A stretch of DNA of 24,603 nt, taken from the NCBI GenBank assembly GCA_031364505.1, contig JANLWK010000129.1:1-24603 (forward strand), in the 5' to 3' direction. The notes below the pieces were generated by a model, which saw only the letters and a list, made by a program, of their open reading frames with translations, had not been told where the DNA came from and made no database searches. This document shows positions 14,821 through 22,411 of the stretch, in pieces. Each line of letters begins with the position of its first letter. Positions within the stretch are counted from its first letter, which is position 1. Source of the DNA: JANLWK01 sp031364505. GTDB taxonomy: Bacteria; Eisenbacteria; RBG-16-71-46. A program made the position numbers and the translations under genes.

Positions 14821-16008
14821 ATGCTGATGAACACCCCGTCGGCCAAGGAAAAGGTCAAGGCGCTCGACCTCGCCCTGCAGCAGATCGAGAAGCAGTTCGG
14901 CAAAGGCGCGATCATGAAGCTGGGCGAGGAATCCGCGAATATCGCGATCGACACCATTCCGACCGGCTCGATCGGGCTCGACATGGCACTCGGCGTCGGC
15001 GGCGTGCCGCGTGGCCGCATCGTCGAGATCTACGGCCCCGAGTCCTCGGGCAAGACGACGCTCGCCCTGACGATCATCGCGAACGCGCAGCGCCTGGGCG
15101 GCAACGCCGTGTTCATCGACGCCGAGCACGCCCTCGACGCGGCCTACGCGCAGAAGCTGGGCGTCGACATCACGAATCTCCACGTGGCGCAGCCCGACAC
15201 CGGCGAGGAGGCGCTCGAGATCACCGATCATCTCGTGCGCTCGGGCGCCGTCGACATCGTGGTGATCGACTCGGTGGCGGCCCTCGTGCCGCGGGCCGAG
15301 ATCGAAGGCGAGATGGGCGATTCGCACGTCGGGCTCCAGGCGCGCCTGATGTCGCAGGCGCTGCGCAAGCTCACGGGATCGATCTCGAAGAGCAACACGA
15401 CGGTGGTCTTCATCAACCAGATCCGCATGCAGATCGGCGTCATGTTCGGCAACCCGGAGACGACGGCCGGCGGCCGGGCGCTCAAGTTCTACGCCTCGGT
15501 GCGGCTCGACATCCGCCGGATCGCGACGCTCAAGGAAGGCGACCAGGCGATCGGCAACCGCACCAAGGTGAAGGTCGTCAAGAACAAGGTGGCGGCACCG
15601 TTCCGCGAGGCCGAGTTCGACATCTTGTACAACGAGGGCATCTCGCGCGAAGGCGAGCTGATCGACTTCGCCGTCGACAAGAACGTGATCCAGAAGGCCG
15701 GCACGTGGTTCTCGTTCGGCGAGGAGCGCCTCGGCCAGGGCCGCGAGAACGCGCGGCTGTTCATGCGCGAGCATCGCGACATCATGAAGGCGGTCGAGGC
15801 CAAGCTGTTCCCGATGATCGGTCTCCGCGTCGCCGAGTCCCCCGGTGAAGCGGCGAACGCGACGGCGAACGGCACGACGAACGGAACGGCCGCGGCGGCG
15901 GGTACTGCGAAGGCCGCTGCTCCGGCGCCGCCTCCGGTGATGCCCGCCGAGAAGCCCGCACCCGCGCGGACGCCCGCGCTCGTCGCGAGCGGGGATCGTC
16001 GCAAGTAA
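14821..16008 (+). CDS. recA: Recombinase RecA
   Basis: RecA, 395 aa: ATP-dependent strand exchange, homologous repair and LexA co-protease. Visible: N-terminal polymerisation helix (KALDLALQQIEKQFGKG), Walker A GPESSGKT (72-79), Walker B VVIDS (147-151), and loop L2 around 202-218 (IGVMFGNPETTAGG). No intein interrupts the frame. From about residue 341 the tail is Ala/Pro/Thr/Asn-rich and basic at the end (GDRRK), unlike the short acidic tail of E. coli RecA that modulates DNA binding. AAGGAG at 14807-14812 is eight bases before ATG 14821; the open frame back to GTG 14791 is less likely because it places the start before the Shine-Dalgarno. Confidence 0.98.
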   Translation: MLMNTPSAKEKVKALDLALQQIEKQFGKGAIMKLGEESANIAIDTIPTGSIGLDMALGVGGVPRGRIVEIYGPESSGKTTLALTIIANAQRLGGNAVFIDAEHALDAAYAQKLGVDITNLHVAQPDTGEEALEITDHLVRSGAVDIVVIDSVAALVPRAEIEGEMGDSHVGLQARLMSQALRKLTGSISKSNTTVVFINQIRMQIGVMFGNPETTAGGRALKFYASVRLDIRRIATLKEGDQAIGNRTKVKVVKNKVAAPFREAEFDILYNEGISREGELIDFAVDKNVIQKAGTWFSFGEERLGQGRENARLFMREHRDIMKAVEAKLFPMIGLRVAESPGEAANATANGTTNGTAAAAGTAKAAAPAPPPVMPAEKPAPARTPALVASGDRRK

Positions 16009-16042
16009 CGCGAGCGGCCCCAGTCGAAAGGCTCGATCGGTT

Positions 16043-16085
16043 CGGCCCCGGGAGACGGACACCGCCCGGGGCCGTTCCATTCCAT
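16043..16085 (+). terminator. Intrinsic-type terminator after recA
   Basis: Perfect 10-bp stem CGGCCCCGGG (16043-16052) / CCCGGGGCCG (16065-16074) with a 12-nt loop, followed by a modest T-rich stretch (TTCCATTCCATCGTT). It separates recA from the TPR lipoprotein gene. Confidence 0.7.
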
Positions 16086-16135
16086 CGTTCACGCGTACCG
16101 CGCGCGGCTGGCTCGCGTTCACGCAAGCGAGGCTT

Positions 16136-16141
16136 TAGGAT
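16136..16141 (+). promoter_or_regulatory. Possible -10 box (TAGGAT) before TPR lipoprotein gene
   Basis: TAGGAT ends 12 bases before ATG 16154. It follows the recA terminator, so a new promoter is needed here. No convincing -35 is seen at normal spacing. Confidence 0.35.
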
Positions 16142-16153
16142 GCCCGGCTCACC

Positions 16154-17269
16154 ATGTCTACCCCGCATCGATTCATGCGCGCCGTCCGCGTGACGCTCGC
16201 GGTCGCCCTCGTCGCCCTGGCCGCCATGGCGGCCGGGCTCGCCAGCGGCTGCCAGGGCCGGACGCCGGCGCTCGATCAGCCGCGCGAGTTCGAGGCGAAG
16301 CTCCAGCAGCTCGTGGGGCTCCGGCGGTTCGGCTCGGCCGACAGCCTGATCAACGCCCGCGCGCGGCTCAGGCCCGGTGACCCCGAGGTGGCGGTGGCAC
16401 GCGGGAACCTCTACTACCAGATGGCCGTGCGCGCGGCGCGGAATCAGGCGCCCGGCCTGCCGGGCGCGGCCGCCGACAGCGGTGGCCCGCGCGGTCCCGA
16501 CACGCTGCTCGTCCGCCGCTCGATCGAAGCGCTCCGCGAGGGCATCGCGCAGCATCCCGAGCGACTCGACATCCGGTTCGGGCTCGCCTACATCGAGCAG
16601 GAGCTGGGGGCGACCGGCACCGAGATCGAGGTGTTGCGCGACGCTATTCGCTGGGCGAAGCAGCATCCCGACGATCTGCGCTGGCGCTACGGCGACCCGT
16701 TGCCCTCGCCGCCGGGCGAGTATGTGCCCCAGGCCCTGCACGACTACGTCTCGTTCTACCTCGACCGCGGCGCCCCCGGCGACGAGGTCCCGATGCTCGC
16801 GATCGCGCGCATGTCGGCCGAGGCCTACCCGTCGAACAACCGATCGACGAACGACGTGGCGTTCTACTACGGCGCGCGCGGTGACTGGAAGCGGAGCCTC
16901 GAGTTCCTCGAGCGCGCCGAGCGCGCCGACAGCTCGGACGCGCTCGTGCTCTTCAACCTGGGCTGGGCGCACGAGAACCTGGGACATCGCGCTCCGGCGC
17001 TGCGGTACTACTCGCGCGCCGTGACCGCGGGCGATGCCGGCCGCATGAAGGACATCGCGCAGTCCGCGCGCCAGCGGCTCGCGGCACTTCGCGGCAACGC
17101 GCCGCTCGCCTCGGCCCCGCCGCCGTTCGGCTCGCGGCTCGCCCCGGCGTCGAGGCCCGCGACGTCGCGGCCGTCACCGTCGCGGGCTCCGTCGGAGGGC
17201 GTCCAGCTGCCGGTGCCACCGGCGCCGCTCGACACGATTCCGCGGCCGATTCCGCAAACGTCTCCTTAG
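16154..17269 (+). CDS. TPR-containing lipoprotein
   Basis: A 371-aa predicted lipoprotein. The N-terminus has Arg residues, a long hydrophobic stretch (about 12-28) and a lipobox LASGC (29-33), so Cys33 should be lipidated. The mature part consists of helical repeats of TPR type; the best are around residues 40-90 and 215-300 (for example SSDALVLFNLGWAHENLGHR). The last 45 residues are Pro/Ala/Ser-rich. TPR proteins act as protein scaffolds; no specific partner can be named. It lies between recA and recX, an unusual insertion in the common recA-recX pair, and no Shine-Dalgarno precedes the start. Confidence 0.85.
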   Translation: MSTPHRFMRAVRVTLAVALVALAAMAAGLASGCQGRTPALDQPREFEAKLQQLVGLRRFGSADSLINARARLRPGDPEVAVARGNLYYQMAVRAARNQAPGLPGAAADSGGPRGPDTLLVRRSIEALREGIAQHPERLDIRFGLAYIEQELGATGTEIEVLRDAIRWAKQHPDDLRWRYGDPLPSPPGEYVPQALHDYVSFYLDRGAPGDEVPMLAIARMSAEAYPSNNRSTNDVAFYYGARGDWKRSLEFLERAERADSSDALVLFNLGWAHENLGHRAPALRYYSRAVTAGDAGRMKDIAQSARQRLAALRGNAPLASAPPPFGSRLAPASRPATSRPSPSRAPSEGVQLPVPPAPLDTIPRPIPQTSP

Positions 17270-17290
17270 CCCCCGCGCGAGGACGCATCC

Positions 17291-17908
17291 GTGCGATGGA
17301 GTACGCGATCCCCCCGGACGACGAAATCGAGCGGCGATGCCGCGAAGGGCGGAGCACCTTCCACGGGCGGCCCGCGCGCCCGCGCCGCCGGTCCCGGCCG
17401 CGCAAGCCTGGTCGACGGCGGCATCGACGCCGCGCGTGAGGCCGCGCTCCGGCTGATCGAGCATTCGCGGCGCACGCGCTCCGAGCTCGAGCGCAAGCTG
17501 CGCGAACGGGGTGTCGAGGCGGCCGTGCGCGACGAGGTGCTGCGCCGGCTCGAAGGCGTGGGCCTCGTCGACGACGTCGAATACGCGCGCGCGTATCTCG
17601 CCGGACGATGGGGGCGGCGCGCCGCGGGCTGGCGGGCACTGGAGGGCGATCTCAAGCGGCGTGGCGTGTCGTCCCCGGACATCGCGGCGGCGCGCGCGCG
17701 ACTCGAGGCCGAGCAGGGCCCCGCGGACGAAGTGTCGCTGGCGCGGCGCGTGATCGCGCAGACGGCCCGCCGTTACGCCGCTCTCGATCCCGCGCGCCGC
17801 CGCCAGCGGCTGTGGGCGCTGCTCGCGCGCCGCGGCTTCGCGCCTGACGTCATCGCCGAAGCACTCGGCGGGGGCGGCGAGGAACGGGGCGGCGAGCCCG
17901 ACGCGTAG
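17291..17908 (+). CDS. recX: Regulatory protein RecX
   Basis: RecX binds RecA filaments and inhibits or remodels them. The three-helix-repeat core begins at about residue 46 (AREAALRLIEHSRRTRSELE) and includes the signature GLVDDVEYARAYL (91-103) and the last repeat RRQRLWALLARRGFAPDVI. At 205 aa the protein is somewhat long: residues 1-45 form a basic, Gly/Ala/Arg-rich extension. The start at GTG 17291 is uncertain, since no good Shine-Dalgarno is seen and there is no nearer in-frame ATG or GTG before the core. It lies 21 nt after the TPR lipoprotein gene, probably in the same transcript. Confidence 0.88.
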   Translation: MRWSTRSPRTTKSSGDAAKGGAPSTGGPRARAAGPGRASLVDGGIDAAREAALRLIEHSRRTRSELERKLRERGVEAAVRDEVLRRLEGVGLVDDVEYARAYLAGRWGRRAAGWRALEGDLKRRGVSSPDIAAARARLEAEQGPADEVSLARRVIAQTARRYAALDPARRRQRLWALLARRGFAPDVIAEALGGGGEERGGEPDA

Positions 17909-17933
17909 CCGTGCAGAATTCCGCCGGAGCCGC

Positions 17934-17939
17934 TATCGT
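17934..17939 (+). promoter_or_regulatory. Possible -10 box (TATCGT) close to alaS start
   Basis: TATCGT ends nine bases before ATG 17949, and alaS has no Shine-Dalgarno. A transcript from here would be leaderless or nearly so. The -35 region is not convincing. Confidence 0.35.
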
Positions 17940-17948
17940 GGCCCGCCT

Positions 17949-20672
17949 ATGAATACCGCTGCCATGCCACAGAGCCGCACAGCCTCGGAGCTGCGCCGGG
18001 CGTTCCTGGGTTTCTTCCGGGACCACGGCCACACGGTCGTGCCGTCGTCGCCGCTCGTGCCCAACGACCCGACGCTGCTCTTCACGACCGCCGGCATGGT
18101 CCAGTTCAAGCCGTATTACACCGCCTCGGGTGACCTGCCGTACACGCGCGCGGTGTCGATCCAGAAGTGCCTGCGCCTGACCGACCTCGAGAACGTCGGC
18201 CTGACGCCCCGGCACGACACGTTCTTCGAGATGCTGGGCAATTTCTCGTTCGGATCGCGCGAGCAGGGCGCCTACTTCAAGCAGGAGGCGATCGCCTTCG
18301 CGTGGGAGTTCACGACGAAGGTGCTCGGGCTGCCGCGCGAGCGGCTGTACGTCTCGGTGTTCGCGGGCGAGGGTGCGCTGCCGCGTGACGACGAGGCGAT
18401 CGAGCTGTGGACGCGCATCGGCGTCGCCGCGGATCACATCGTGGCGCTCGGCCGCGCGGACAACTTCTGGGGGCCGGCCGGCGGGCTCGGCGCCTGCGGC
18501 CCGTGCAGCGAGATCTACTTCGACCTCGGTGAGCGGCGCCCGGCCGCATTGCCCGCGGACGTGTTCTGGGGCGAGGCGCCGGGCGATCCGGGCGACCGGT
18601 TCATGGAGTTCTGGAACCTGGTGTTCCCCCAGTTCGACGCCCAGCCCGACGGCCGCCTCCAGCCGCTCGCGCGACCCGGCATCGACACCGGCATGGGCAT
18701 CGAGCGCCTGGCGGTGATCGTCCAGAACAAGCAATCGATCTTCGACACCGACCTGTTCGCGCCGCTCGTCGAGCACGTGCTCGGGCTGTCGCACGCGCGG
18801 CCGGGCGACCCCGTGGCGGCGCGCGACGCCCGGATCATCGCCGACCACGCGCGCGCGCTCACGTTCGCGATCGCCGAGGGGGCGCTGCCCGGTAACGAAG
18901 GCGCCGGGTACGTGCTCCGCCGACTGCTCCGGCGCGCGGTCACGCGCGGCCACAGCAAGCTCGGGCTCGCGATCCAGGAGCAGCCGCTGCTCGCCCAGTC
19001 CGCGCGGCTCGTGTGCGAGCGGTTCGGCGACCACTACCCGGAACTGATCGCGCGCCGCGAGGCCATCACGCGCATCCTCGAACAGGAGGAGGCGGCGTTC
19101 ATCCAGACCTACGAGGCCGGGCTCCAGCGGCTGGAGCAGCTGCTCGCCGCCACATCGAAGACGATCTCCGGCGCCGACGCGTTCGCGCTCCACGACACGT
19201 TCGGCTTCCCGTTCGAGCTGACCGAGGAGATCGCCGCCGAGCGCGGCGTCGAGGTGGACCGCGCGGGATTCGAAGCGGCGATGGACGGCCAGCGCCAGCG
19301 GGCGCGCGAGGCGAGCAAGTTCCAGAAGGGCGACGACGGCCCGCGCGCGGCGTGGACCACGGTGTCGCCCGGCGCCGATTCGGAGTTCGTCGGCTACGAC
19401 CTGCTCGAGGTCAAGGGCCTGGCGCTGCGCCGCTGGCGGCCGCACGGCGACGCCGAGCTCGAGCTCGTGTTCGACCGGACGCCGTGCTACGCGGAGTCCG
19501 GCGGCCAGGTGGCCGATCGCGGCCGGCTGATCGCCGGCGGCGCCACGGCCGAGCTGACGCACGTCTACCGCGACGGCGACTCGATCGTCCACCGCGCGGC
19601 GCAATGGAGCGGCGACCGCGAGCGCTTCCTCGCCGACGCGGCCGCCGGCCGTCTCGAGGCGCGCGTCGACGCGTCGCGCCGCCGGCCGACCATGCGCCAC
19701 CACACCGCGACCCACCTGCTGCACGCGGCCCTCCGCACCGTGCTTGGGCTCCACGTGCGCCAGGCGGGCTCGCTGGTGGCGCCCGACCGGCTGCGCTTCG
19801 ACTACACGCACTTCGAGGCGCCGACGCGCCAGCAGCTCGACCAGGTCGCCGGGATCGTCGCCGAGTGGGTGCTGCGCGACCGCGACGTCGCGTGGCGGAC
19901 GATGCCGATCGACGACGCGAAGAAGCTCGGCGCCATGGCGCTGTTCGGCGAGAAGTACGGCGCCCGCGTGCGCGTCGTCACCGTCGACGGCTCGCCCGAA
20001 GCCGGCATCGCCCCGAGCCTCGAGCTGTGCGGCGGCACGCACGTGTCGCGCACGGGCGAGATCGGCACGTTCGTCGTGGTCGAGGAGAGCTCGATCGCGA
20101 GCGGCGTCCGCCGGATCGAGGCGCTGTGCGGTCACGAGGCGCTGGCCTGGCTGCGCGAGCGGAGCGACGCGCTGCACGCGATCGCGGCGGCGCTGCAAAC
20201 GGGCGTCGGCTCGGTGGGCGAGCAGATCGACAAGCTGCGCGCCGAGAACGACCGGCTCCGGAAGTCGCATGCCGATCTCACCCGTGGCGGCCTCGCCGCC
20301 GAGATGGAGGCGATCGGCCGCGATGCCGCGACGCTGCCCGGCGGGCGCTGGGCGGTCGCGGCGCTGAAGGCCGGCGCCGACGCGGGGGCGGTGCGGGATG
20401 CCGCCGACTCGCTGCGCCGCACACTCGGGCGCGGCGCGGCGGTGCTGGCGGTCCAGAACGACGGCAAGCTCACATTCGTCGCCTGCGTCACCGACGACCT
20501 GGTGGCCGAGAAGAAGCTCAACGCCTCGGACGTCGTGCGCAAGGTGGCCCAGGTCGCGGGCGGCTCGGGCGGCGGCAAGCCGCACCTGGCGCTCGCCGGC
20601 GGCAAGGACCTCACGAAGCTGCCCGAGGCGCTCGCCGAGGCGAGGCGCGTGCTCCAGGACGCGCTCGCGTGA
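17949..20672 (+). CDS. alaS: Alanyl-tRNA synthetase
   Basis: AlaRS, 907 aa, charges tRNA-Ala and edits Ser/Gly mischarging. Class II motifs: motif 1 around TTAGMVQFKPYY (46-57), motif 2 RHDTFFEMLGNFSFG (88-102), motif 3 GMGIERLAV. The editing domain has the zinc ligands HTATH (His585, His589) and CGGTH (Cys694, His698). A coiled segment (about 745-775) and the C-Ala domain (GGSGGGKPHLALAGG near the end) complete it. Slightly longer than E. coli AlaRS (876 aa). ATG 17964 is an equally possible start that would remove five residues. Its substrate, tRNA-Ala with G3:U70, is encoded at 1697-1772. recX-alaS adjacency is common in bacteria. Confidence 0.97.
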   Translation: MNTAAMPQSRTASELRRAFLGFFRDHGHTVVPSSPLVPNDPTLLFTTAGMVQFKPYYTASGDLPYTRAVSIQKCLRLTDLENVGLTPRHDTFFEMLGNFSFGSREQGAYFKQEAIAFAWEFTTKVLGLPRERLYVSVFAGEGALPRDDEAIELWTRIGVAADHIVALGRADNFWGPAGGLGACGPCSEIYFDLGERRPAALPADVFWGEAPGDPGDRFMEFWNLVFPQFDAQPDGRLQPLARPGIDTGMGIERLAVIVQNKQSIFDTDLFAPLVEHVLGLSHARPGDPVAARDARIIADHARALTFAIAEGALPGNEGAGYVLRRLLRRAVTRGHSKLGLAIQEQPLLAQSARLVCERFGDHYPELIARREAITRILEQEEAAFIQTYEAGLQRLEQLLAATSKTISGADAFALHDTFGFPFELTEEIAAERGVEVDRAGFEAAMDGQRQRAREASKFQKGDDGPRAAWTTVSPGADSEFVGYDLLEVKGLALRRWRPHGDAELELVFDRTPCYAESGGQVADRGRLIAGGATAELTHVYRDGDSIVHRAAQWSGDRERFLADAAAGRLEARVDASRRRPTMRHHTATHLLHAALRTVLGLHVRQAGSLVAPDRLRFDYTHFEAPTRQQLDQVAGIVAEWVLRDRDVAWRTMPIDDAKKLGAMALFGEKYGARVRVVTVDGSPEAGIAPSLELCGGTHVSRTGEIGTFVVVEESSIASGVRRIEALCGHEALAWLRERSDALHAIAAALQTGVGSVGEQIDKLRAENDRLRKSHADLTRGGLAAEMEAIGRDAATLPGGRWAVAALKAGADAGAVRDAADSLRRTLGRGAAVLAVQNDGKLTFVACVTDDLVAEKKLNASDVVRKVAQVAGGSGGGKPHLALAGGKDLTKLPEALAEARRVLQDALA

Positions 20673-20724
20673 TCGGAGTGAAGATCGCGCACGGCGGGCC
20701 GGTCCGCGCCGGGAGCGCGCGGCC

Positions 20725-21567
20725 GTGAAGGTGCTCGTCACCGGCGCCCGGGGCATGCTCGCGCAGGCGGTGTTGCCCGCACTCGAGCAGGCGGGGCACG
20801 AAGTGCTCGGGCTGGACCTCGAAGACGCCGACATCACGCGCCCGAACACGCTCGATCATGCGCTGCGCACGTTCGCGCCCGACTGGATCTTCCATCTCGC
20901 CGCGTTCACGCGCGTCGACGACTGCGAGTCGAATCCCGACCAGGCATACGCGGTGAACGCCCTCGGCGCGCGCAACGTCGCCCAGGCCGCGCTGGCCTGC
21001 GGGGCCACGCTGCTCGCGATCTCGACCGACTACGTGTTCGACGGCCAGGCGCGCCGCCCGTACCGCGAGTACGACGCCGCGGCGCCGCAGTCGGTCTACG
21101 GTGCTTCGAAGTGGGCCGGCGAGCAGGCGATCCGCGAAGTGTACCCGCGTCACATCATCGCGCGGACGGCCTGGCTGTACGGACGCGGGGGCGCCAACTT
21201 CGTGGACACCGTGCTCAAGCGCGCGCAGGCGGGCGAGCCGCTCAAGGTCGTCGACGACCAGCGGGGGTCGCCCACGTGGACGGTCGACCTCGCCGCCGCG
21301 CTGGTCCGGCTGGCGACGATCGGCCAGCTCGGCACGGTGCACGTCACGAACTCGGGCGAATGCACCTGGTGGGAATTCGCGTCCTACATCGTCCAGCGGT
21401 CCGGGCTCTCCACGGTCGTGGCGAAATGCGGCACGGCGGAATTGGGGCGGCCGGCGCCGCGGCCCGCCTATTCGGTGCTGAATGCGCAGGTATACGAACG
21501 GGTGACCGGTGATCGAATGCCTCATTGGCAGGACGGGATCGACCGATACCTCAAGTCTCGGGCGTGA
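20725..21567 (+). CDS. rfbD: dTDP-4-dehydrorhamnose reductase
   Basis: Short-chain dehydrogenase of 280 aa, last enzyme of dTDP-L-rhamnose synthesis (also called RmlD). NAD(P)-binding TGARGMLAQ (6-14), DWIFHLAAFTRVDDCE, STDYVFDG, and catalytic YGASK (Tyr125, Lys129) are all present, and the C-terminal substrate region (RGSPTWTVDLA) fits RmlD. The start is GTG 20725 with GGGAG at 20711-20715, nine bases upstream. The frame is open much further into alaS, but that is antiphase coding. No rfbA, rfbB or rfbC is seen in the window, so the other steps must lie elsewhere. It probably follows alaS in one transcript (52-nt gap). Confidence 0.9.
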   Translation: MKVLVTGARGMLAQAVLPALEQAGHEVLGLDLEDADITRPNTLDHALRTFAPDWIFHLAAFTRVDDCESNPDQAYAVNALGARNVAQAALACGATLLAISTDYVFDGQARRPYREYDAAAPQSVYGASKWAGEQAIREVYPRHIIARTAWLYGRGGANFVDTVLKRAQAGEPLKVVDDQRGSPTWTVDLAAALVRLATIGQLGTVHVTNSGECTWWEFASYIVQRSGLSTVVAKCGTAELGRPAPRPAYSVLNAQVYERVTGDRMPHWQDGIDRYLKSRA

Positions 21568-21634
21568 CGGTCCGGACGCCCGCTCCATTTCACGATTCCG
21601 CGTCCGCCGGGCGCGTTCGACAGGGGAGGCTTCG

Positions 21635-22411
21635 ATGAGACGCACGTCCAAGACGACGCGGGGACCGCTCGAGCGCATGGCTCGCGCCTCGCTGAGCGAA
21701 TCGGCGGGCTGCCTCCGCCGGATCGAGCACACGTGCGCCGGCGATGTCGCGGCGGCCGCCGAGGCGGCGATCACCTGTATCGAGAACGGCGGCACGATCT
21801 ACTTCTGCGGCAACGGCGGCAGCGCCGCCGACGCCCAGCACATGGCGTGCGAGTTGTCGGGGCGCTACCTGATGGACCGCCCGTCGCTGCCCGCGGTCGC
21901 GCTCACGACGAACACCTCCTCGCTCACCGCGATCGGCAACGACTTCGGGTACGCCCAGGTGTTCTCGCGGCAGCTCGAAGGCCTCGGCCGCCGCGGCGAC
22001 GTGCTCGTGGCGCTCACGACGAGTGGCGCGTCGCAGAGCGTGATCCGGGCCGTCGAGGTGGCGCGGCGCCAGGGGATGGTGGTGATCGGCATGACCGGCG
22101 CGCGCGGCACGCACTTCGCCGAGCGCTGCGACTTCGCGCTCGTGGCGCCCAGCTTCACGACCCCGCGCATCCAGGAAGGGCACATCGCGATGGGCCACAC
22201 GCTGTGCGAGCTGGTGGAGCGCGCGATGTTCACGAGCGCGGCCGCCGCGGCCACGCGCGCCCGCGCGCGAACCCAGCGCATGCGTCCCGTCGCCGGGGCG
22301 CGCGGCTCGGCCGCGAAGCCCGCGGCGAAGCCCGCGGCGGCCCCGCGGCTCGTGATCGCGCGCCCGCGGGCCCGCAAGTCGAAAGGCGCCACGGGCAGGA
22401 GAGCGCGTTGA
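21635..22411 (+). CDS. gmhA: Phosphoheptose isomerase (SIS domain) with basic C-terminal tail
   Basis: SIS-domain enzyme of 258 aa, predicted to convert sedoheptulose 7-phosphate to D-glycero-D-manno-heptose 7-phosphate for LPS core or S-layer heptose. Motif CGNGGSAADAQHMACEL gives metal ligands His69 and Glu73; Gln180 and His188 in RIQEGHIAMGH are the other two, matching the E. coli GmhA pattern. The catalytic domain ends near 200. Residues 201-258 form an Ala/Lys/Arg/Pro-rich tail with AAKPAAKPAA repeats, absent from the usual 190-200-aa enzymes. GGGGAGG at 21623-21629 fixes ATG 21635. Its TGA overlaps the TTG start of the next gene. DiaA-like proteins are related; the metal ligands favour GmhA. 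Confidence 0.88.
   Translation: MRRTSKTTRGPLERMARASLSESAGCLRRIEHTCAGDVAAAAEAAITCIENGGTIYFCGNGGSAADAQHMACELSGRYLMDRPSLPAVALTTNTSSLTAIGNDFGYAQVFSRQLEGLGRRGDVLVALTTSGASQSVIRAVEVARRQGMVVIGMTGARGTHFAERCDFALVAPSFTTPRIQEGHIAMGHTLCELVERAMFTSAAAAATRARARTQRMRPVAGARGSAAKPAAKPAAAPRLVIARPRARKSKGATGRRAR

Noticed and set aside
20669..20728. 19-codon frame bridging alaS and rfbD with overlapping start and stop
   Set aside because: It has no Shine-Dalgarno, is the tail of an antiphase frame in alaS, and rfbD has its own GGGAG site.
17850..20849. 999-codon frame antisense to alaS
   Set aside because: Antiphase shadow of alaS; composition is Arg/Ala/Gly/His-rich and no domain can be read, while alaS has every expected motif.
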